Part shown: positions 15,948-18,618 of the stretch, one piece after another
How the letters are laid out: every line of letters begins with the position of its first letter
Numbering within the stretch: position 1 is the stretch's first letter
Assembly: GCA_007571185.1 (NCBI GenBank)
Contig: RKRX01000189.1
Coordinates: 1-18,618, forward strand
DNA: 18,618 nt
Source of the DNA: Oceanicaulis sp.
Lineage (GTDB): Bacteria > Pseudomonadota > Alphaproteobacteria > Caulobacterales > Maricaulaceae
Reading direction: 5' to 3'
Notes under the pieces: model-generated
Seen by the model: only the letters and a program-made list of their open reading frames with translations
Told to the model about the DNA's origin: nothing
Database searches by the model: none
Position numbers and translations under genes: made by a program

Positions 15948-16030
15948 GAAAAGCTCCCTGGAAAGTGATGGTCGGACAACCTGGTCAGACCCAACCCAAA
16001 ATGTTCAGTTCCGGCGCTTGCCGGATGCAT

Positions 16031-16169
16031 GGCGCACGGCCCCGTTGCCACGGGAGGTGAAAAGGATTCAAATTGGAGAAACTTTGCAGCGGAAAGTATC
16101 TTCAAGATGGTCTCATGCCCCTCGCTCCTCTGATGGCTACGCTAAGCCTTCATATTGATCTATGCAAGA
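16031..16169 (+). repeat. Dispersed intergenic repeat, copy B
   Basis: This is the counterpart of 11479-11618, in the same orientation, at roughly 70% identity and with two single-base indels. It lies in the 401-bp gene-free stretch between the 100-residue protein (upstream side) and the end of trkH. The ATCTT-C-AAGAT inverted repeat and the ACGCTAAGC block are exact. The start codon present in copy A is AGG here. The rest of the stretch (15948-16030 and 16170-16348) shows no gene; a T-run preceded by a weak hairpin near 16200-16222, read on the minus strand, might end trkH transcription. Confidence 0.7.
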
Positions 16170-16348
16170 CACCTCATCGCATAGCTGACGCGCAGTCCGA
16201 AAAAAGAACGTCATCAGGCATGAGGTTTTCAGAAATGCTCGGGTGGTTCTGATGTAGTGCCGGCCGCACTCTGACCGAGTCTCCACCCCGATGCTAACTT
16301 GTTGTGAAATTTGGTTCACTTTCAGCAATCGATCTGCCCGTAACACAT

Positions 16349-17842
16349 TCATCCACGCCAGAATTGCGGTGCAAACACCACCATTAGCACCATAATTTCC
16401 AAACGACCGATCAACATGCTGACGGTCATGACCCATTTGGCGGCATCGGGTAGCGGTTTGAAAGAACCCGCCGGGCCGATGATCTCGCCCAGCCCTGGCC
16501 CCACATTGGCCAGTGTCGCTGCGGCTCCACTGACAGCGGTCACCGTGTCGAGTCCCAGAAGGCTCAGAAACGCCGCGGTGATCGCGAAAACAAGGAAGAA
16601 CAAAAATAAAAAACCCAGAACCGAGCGGACGGTCTCATCAGGCACGGTCTGGCTCTGATACCGGATCGGTTTTACTGCGCCGGGGCGGGCATATCGAACG
16701 ACATGAGCCTTCATGGCCGAAGCCGCAATCTGGTAACGAAACACTTTTACCGAGCATGTGGTCGAGCCTGCACAACCCCCAATGAACATCAGTACGAAGA
16801 ACAGGCCGGCGGACCCTCCGCCCCATGGCCAGAAATCGGCTGAGGCATAGCCGGTGCCAGTGAGTATCGAGACGCCATTAACGGCTGCCAGCCGCCAAGC
16901 GGGCAGAACCTGTTCTACATGAGGATCATGGATCCACAGCCAGATTGTCAGCATAGCGGTGGCGACAAAGGCCACAGTCAAAAAGGCGTGGACCTGCGAG
17001 TCGCGCAGCAGCAGATCGGGACGTCCCTGCGCAGCGCGCAGATAAAGCAGGAAGGGCAGTGCACCCAGCAGCATAAAGACCAACGCCACCAGATCCGCTC
17101 CACTCTTCGTGAAAGCGCCGATAGAGGCGTCATGGGTGGAGAACCCGCCAGTGGCGACCGTGGTCATGGCGTGATTGATCGCCTGGAACGGGGTCATCTC
17201 GGTGCACAGATAGGCGATGAAACACATGACGGTCAGCACCAGATAGATCAGGCCCAACGCCCCGGCAATCTGGCCCGCCCGCGGCAGGGTCTTTTCCGTA
17301 GTGTCCGAGCTCTCAAGGCGGAAGAGCTGCATCCCGCCAATTCCCAGAAGGGGCCAGATCGCCATGGCGGTGACGATGATCCCGATGCCGCCGATCCATT
17401 GCAGGATGGACCGCCATAGCAGAATGCCAGCGGGTATGGACTCCAACCCGGTTAGAACGGTTGCTCCGGTAGTCGTGATGCCCGAGGTCGCCTCAAATAG
17501 CGCGTCGGTCCAACCGATGCCTACCCCGGACAGTTTCAGCGGGATGGCGGCAGCCGCTGAGAGCGCAATCCATGACCCCGTGGTGATCAGGATCGCACCG
17601 CGGGCGGAAAGGTTTTTTTTCGTTCCTCGGCCCATCATTGCCATGATGCCGCCAATCGTCAGGCCCAGAGCGCCTGTGCCGAAAAAGGCATGGGCGCTCT
17701 GGCCTGCGTCGTATAGGTCAACCAGAGCGGGGGCAAGCATGGCGGCGGACAGACTGGCCAGCATGACGCCGAGTACAAACAAAACGGTGCGATCGGAAGC
17801 GCTCAAAGGGAACATATCCTCATTAAAATCAGTCAAGATCAT
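16349..17842 (-). CDS. trkH: TrkH-family potassium uptake transporter
   Basis: TrkH is the membrane subunit of a potassium uptake system, normally gated by the cytoplasmic NAD-binding protein TrkA. The 497-residue product is strongly hydrophobic with many membrane segments. It contains four pore-loop repeats with filter-like motifs: TTTGATV (123-129), ATGGFST (230-236), LTGTGYAS (327-334) and LANVGPG (444-450). The segment GGCAGSTTCSVKVFR (355-369) is typical of TrkH. Length matches E. coli TrkH (about 483). The frame is open to 18007, but the first 55 codons look non-coding, so I chose the ATG at 17842; a second ATG at 17815 is also possible, and neither has a good ribosome site. No trkA gene is in the window. 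The gene is divergent from dcd across 220 bp. Confidence 0.92.
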   Translation of the reverse strand: MILTDFNEDMFPLSASDRTVLFVLGVMLASLSAAMLAPALVDLYDAGQSAHAFFGTGALGLTIGGIMAMMGRGTKKNLSARGAILITTGSWIALSAAAAIPLKLSGVGIGWTDALFEATSGITTTGATVLTGLESIPAGILLWRSILQWIGGIGIIVTAMAIWPLLGIGGMQLFRLESSDTTEKTLPRAGQIAGALGLIYLVLTVMCFIAYLCTEMTPFQAINHAMTTVATGGFSTHDASIGAFTKSGADLVALVFMLLGALPFLLYLRAAQGRPDLLLRDSQVHAFLTVAFVATAMLTIWLWIHDPHVEQVLPAWRLAAVNGVSILTGTGYASADFWPWGGGSAGLFFVLMFIGGCAGSTTCSVKVFRYQIAASAMKAHVVRYARPGAVKPIRYQSQTVPDETVRSVLGFLFLFFLVFAITAAFLSLLGLDTVTAVSGAAATLANVGPGLGEIIGPAGSFKPLPDAAKWVMTVSMLIGRLEIMVLMVVFAPQFWRG

Positions 17843-18062
17843 TTCTATTGTATGGGCTGTTGGGTACAAAGCCCGGGATTTTCGCAGCAAAACGATCGGC
17901 GCTGGAAGATCGACACAGGCACAGCAGCATGCCAGCGCGCCTGTCTGCGTCCGGCACACCGTCCGGTATGCTGGACAACCGCGACGGCGCACATTGTGAT
18001 GCGGCATGGGCGGACTGATTCCGCATTGCTGTTTGCACTGCTCTTTATACCCCGGGGCTTAC

Positions 18063-18618
18063 ATGATCTTTCCCACCGGCATCCTGCCAGACCGTGCCTT
18101 ATGCCACGCACTTTCGAGACGCTGGATCACGGCTGATACGTTGATTGATCCCGGACAAATCCAGCCTGCCAGCCTGGATCTGCGGCTAGGGCGTCGAGCG
18201 TGGCGTTTGCGCGCCAGCTTCCTGCCCGGCCCGGAGCGCACGGTCGCGAGCTGTCTTGACGATGATCTGGTGATGCACGAACTTGATCTGGAAGGTGGAG
18301 CAGTGTTCGAGACCGGTTGTGTGTATCTGGCCGAGCTGAAAGAGGCGCTGCATTTGCCGCGACAGCTGTCGGCTGTCGCCAATCCCAGGAGTTCGACCGG
18401 ACGCCTGGATGTGTTCACCCGGGTCATTGGGGATCAATCCAGCGCTTTCGATCATGTGGAGGCAGGCTATAAGGGACCGCTCCATGTGGAGATTTCACCG
18501 CGCACCTTTTCGGTTCTCGCGCACCCGGGGGACAGGCTGGTCCAGATCCGGTTGCGAGCGGGGCGAATGCAAGAGATTGACGCCATCACCCTGTCAGTGG
18601 ATCTAAACACTTCCGAAG
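18063..18618 (+). CDS. dcd: 2'-deoxycytidine 5'-triphosphate deaminase, N-terminal part (cut by window edge)
   Basis: I translated this frame directly; it is open from ATG 18063 to the right edge (185 codons). The enzyme deaminates dCTP to dUTP, feeding thymidylate synthesis. The motifs are those of the dCTP deaminase/dUTPase fold: IQPASLDLRLG (33-43), GCVYLAEL (85-92), NPRSSTGRLDVFTR (107-120) and VEISPRTFSV (142-151). These match the long alphaproteobacterial form of about 360 residues, in which two such domains are fused; only the first is visible. The start lies just after a CCCCGGGG run and no clear ribosome site was seen. The gene is divergent from trkH. Confidence 0.9.
   Translation, partial: MIFPTGILPDRALCHALSRRWITADTLIDPGQIQPASLDLRLGRRAWRLRASFLPGPERTVASCLDDDLVMHELDLEGGAVFETGCVYLAELKEALHLPRQLSAVANPRSSTGRLDVFTRVIGDQSSAFDHVEAGYKGPLHVEISPRTFSVLAHPGDRLVQIRLRAGRMQEIDAITLSVDLNTSE

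Noticed and set aside
15916-16158. An 80-codon plus-strand frame across repeat copy B
   Set aside because: It begins inside the 100-residue gene on the other strand, lacks a convincing ribosome site, and its end does not match copy A as protein.
17843-18007. N-terminal extension of trkH by 55 codons
   Set aside because: The extension is Cys/Arg-rich, unlike any transporter N-terminus, and family length fits a start at 17842 or 17815.

Overview
The window looks like chromosomal DNA of an alphaproteobacterium. The base composition is moderately GC-rich. The cell-division cluster has the usual alphaproteobacterial order, RNase P RNA lies directly upstream of mraZ, and the right edge carries an alphaproteobacterial-style dCTP deaminase that begins a long two-domain form. 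The proteins would fit a marine, Caulobacter/Maricaulis-like lineage, but that placement is an impression and no search was run.

Left part (1-7400, all minus strand): a tightly packed division and cell-wall (dcw) operon read right to left as mraZ, rsmH, ftsL, ftsI, murE, murF, mraY. Most junctions overlap by 1-8 bases, which points to translational coupling. mraY runs off the left edge. Upstream of mraZ is a series of (C/T)GGG words spaced exactly 10 bp apart, the expected form of a MraZ autoregulatory operator. Next come a probable terminator hairpin and the RNase P RNA gene rnpB (about 7531-7937), also on minus.

Middle part (8017-14617): a PLP-dependent threonine/serine dehydratase; a divergent, lower-GC, stand-alone PD-(D/E)XK nuclease-like gene; then the threonine catabolic genes tdh and kbl and a thiamine-diphosphate enzyme of the acetolactate-synthase superfamily just upstream of kbl. 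Tdh and Kbl together convert threonine to glycine and acetyl-CoA, while the dehydratase offers the alternative route to 2-oxobutyrate. The usually adjacent kbl and tdh are separated here by 700 bp of AT-richer DNA. This DNA holds a possible gene remnant and one copy of a roughly 140-bp repeat.

Right part (14800-18618): a nitrilase-superfamily carbon-nitrogen hydrolase on plus with an apparent change at the catalytic lysine, a 100-residue uncharacterised protein, the second copy of the 140-bp repeat, a TrkH-type potassium transporter on minus, and the start of dcd on plus, cut by the window edge.

The least explained signals are the dispersed intergenic repeat, the orphan nuclease with a palindrome in its promoter region, the threonine dehydrogenase lacking all four structural-zinc cysteines, and the hydrolase with Glu at the expected catalytic Lys. 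No CRISPR array, prophage, tRNA or intact insertion sequence was seen.
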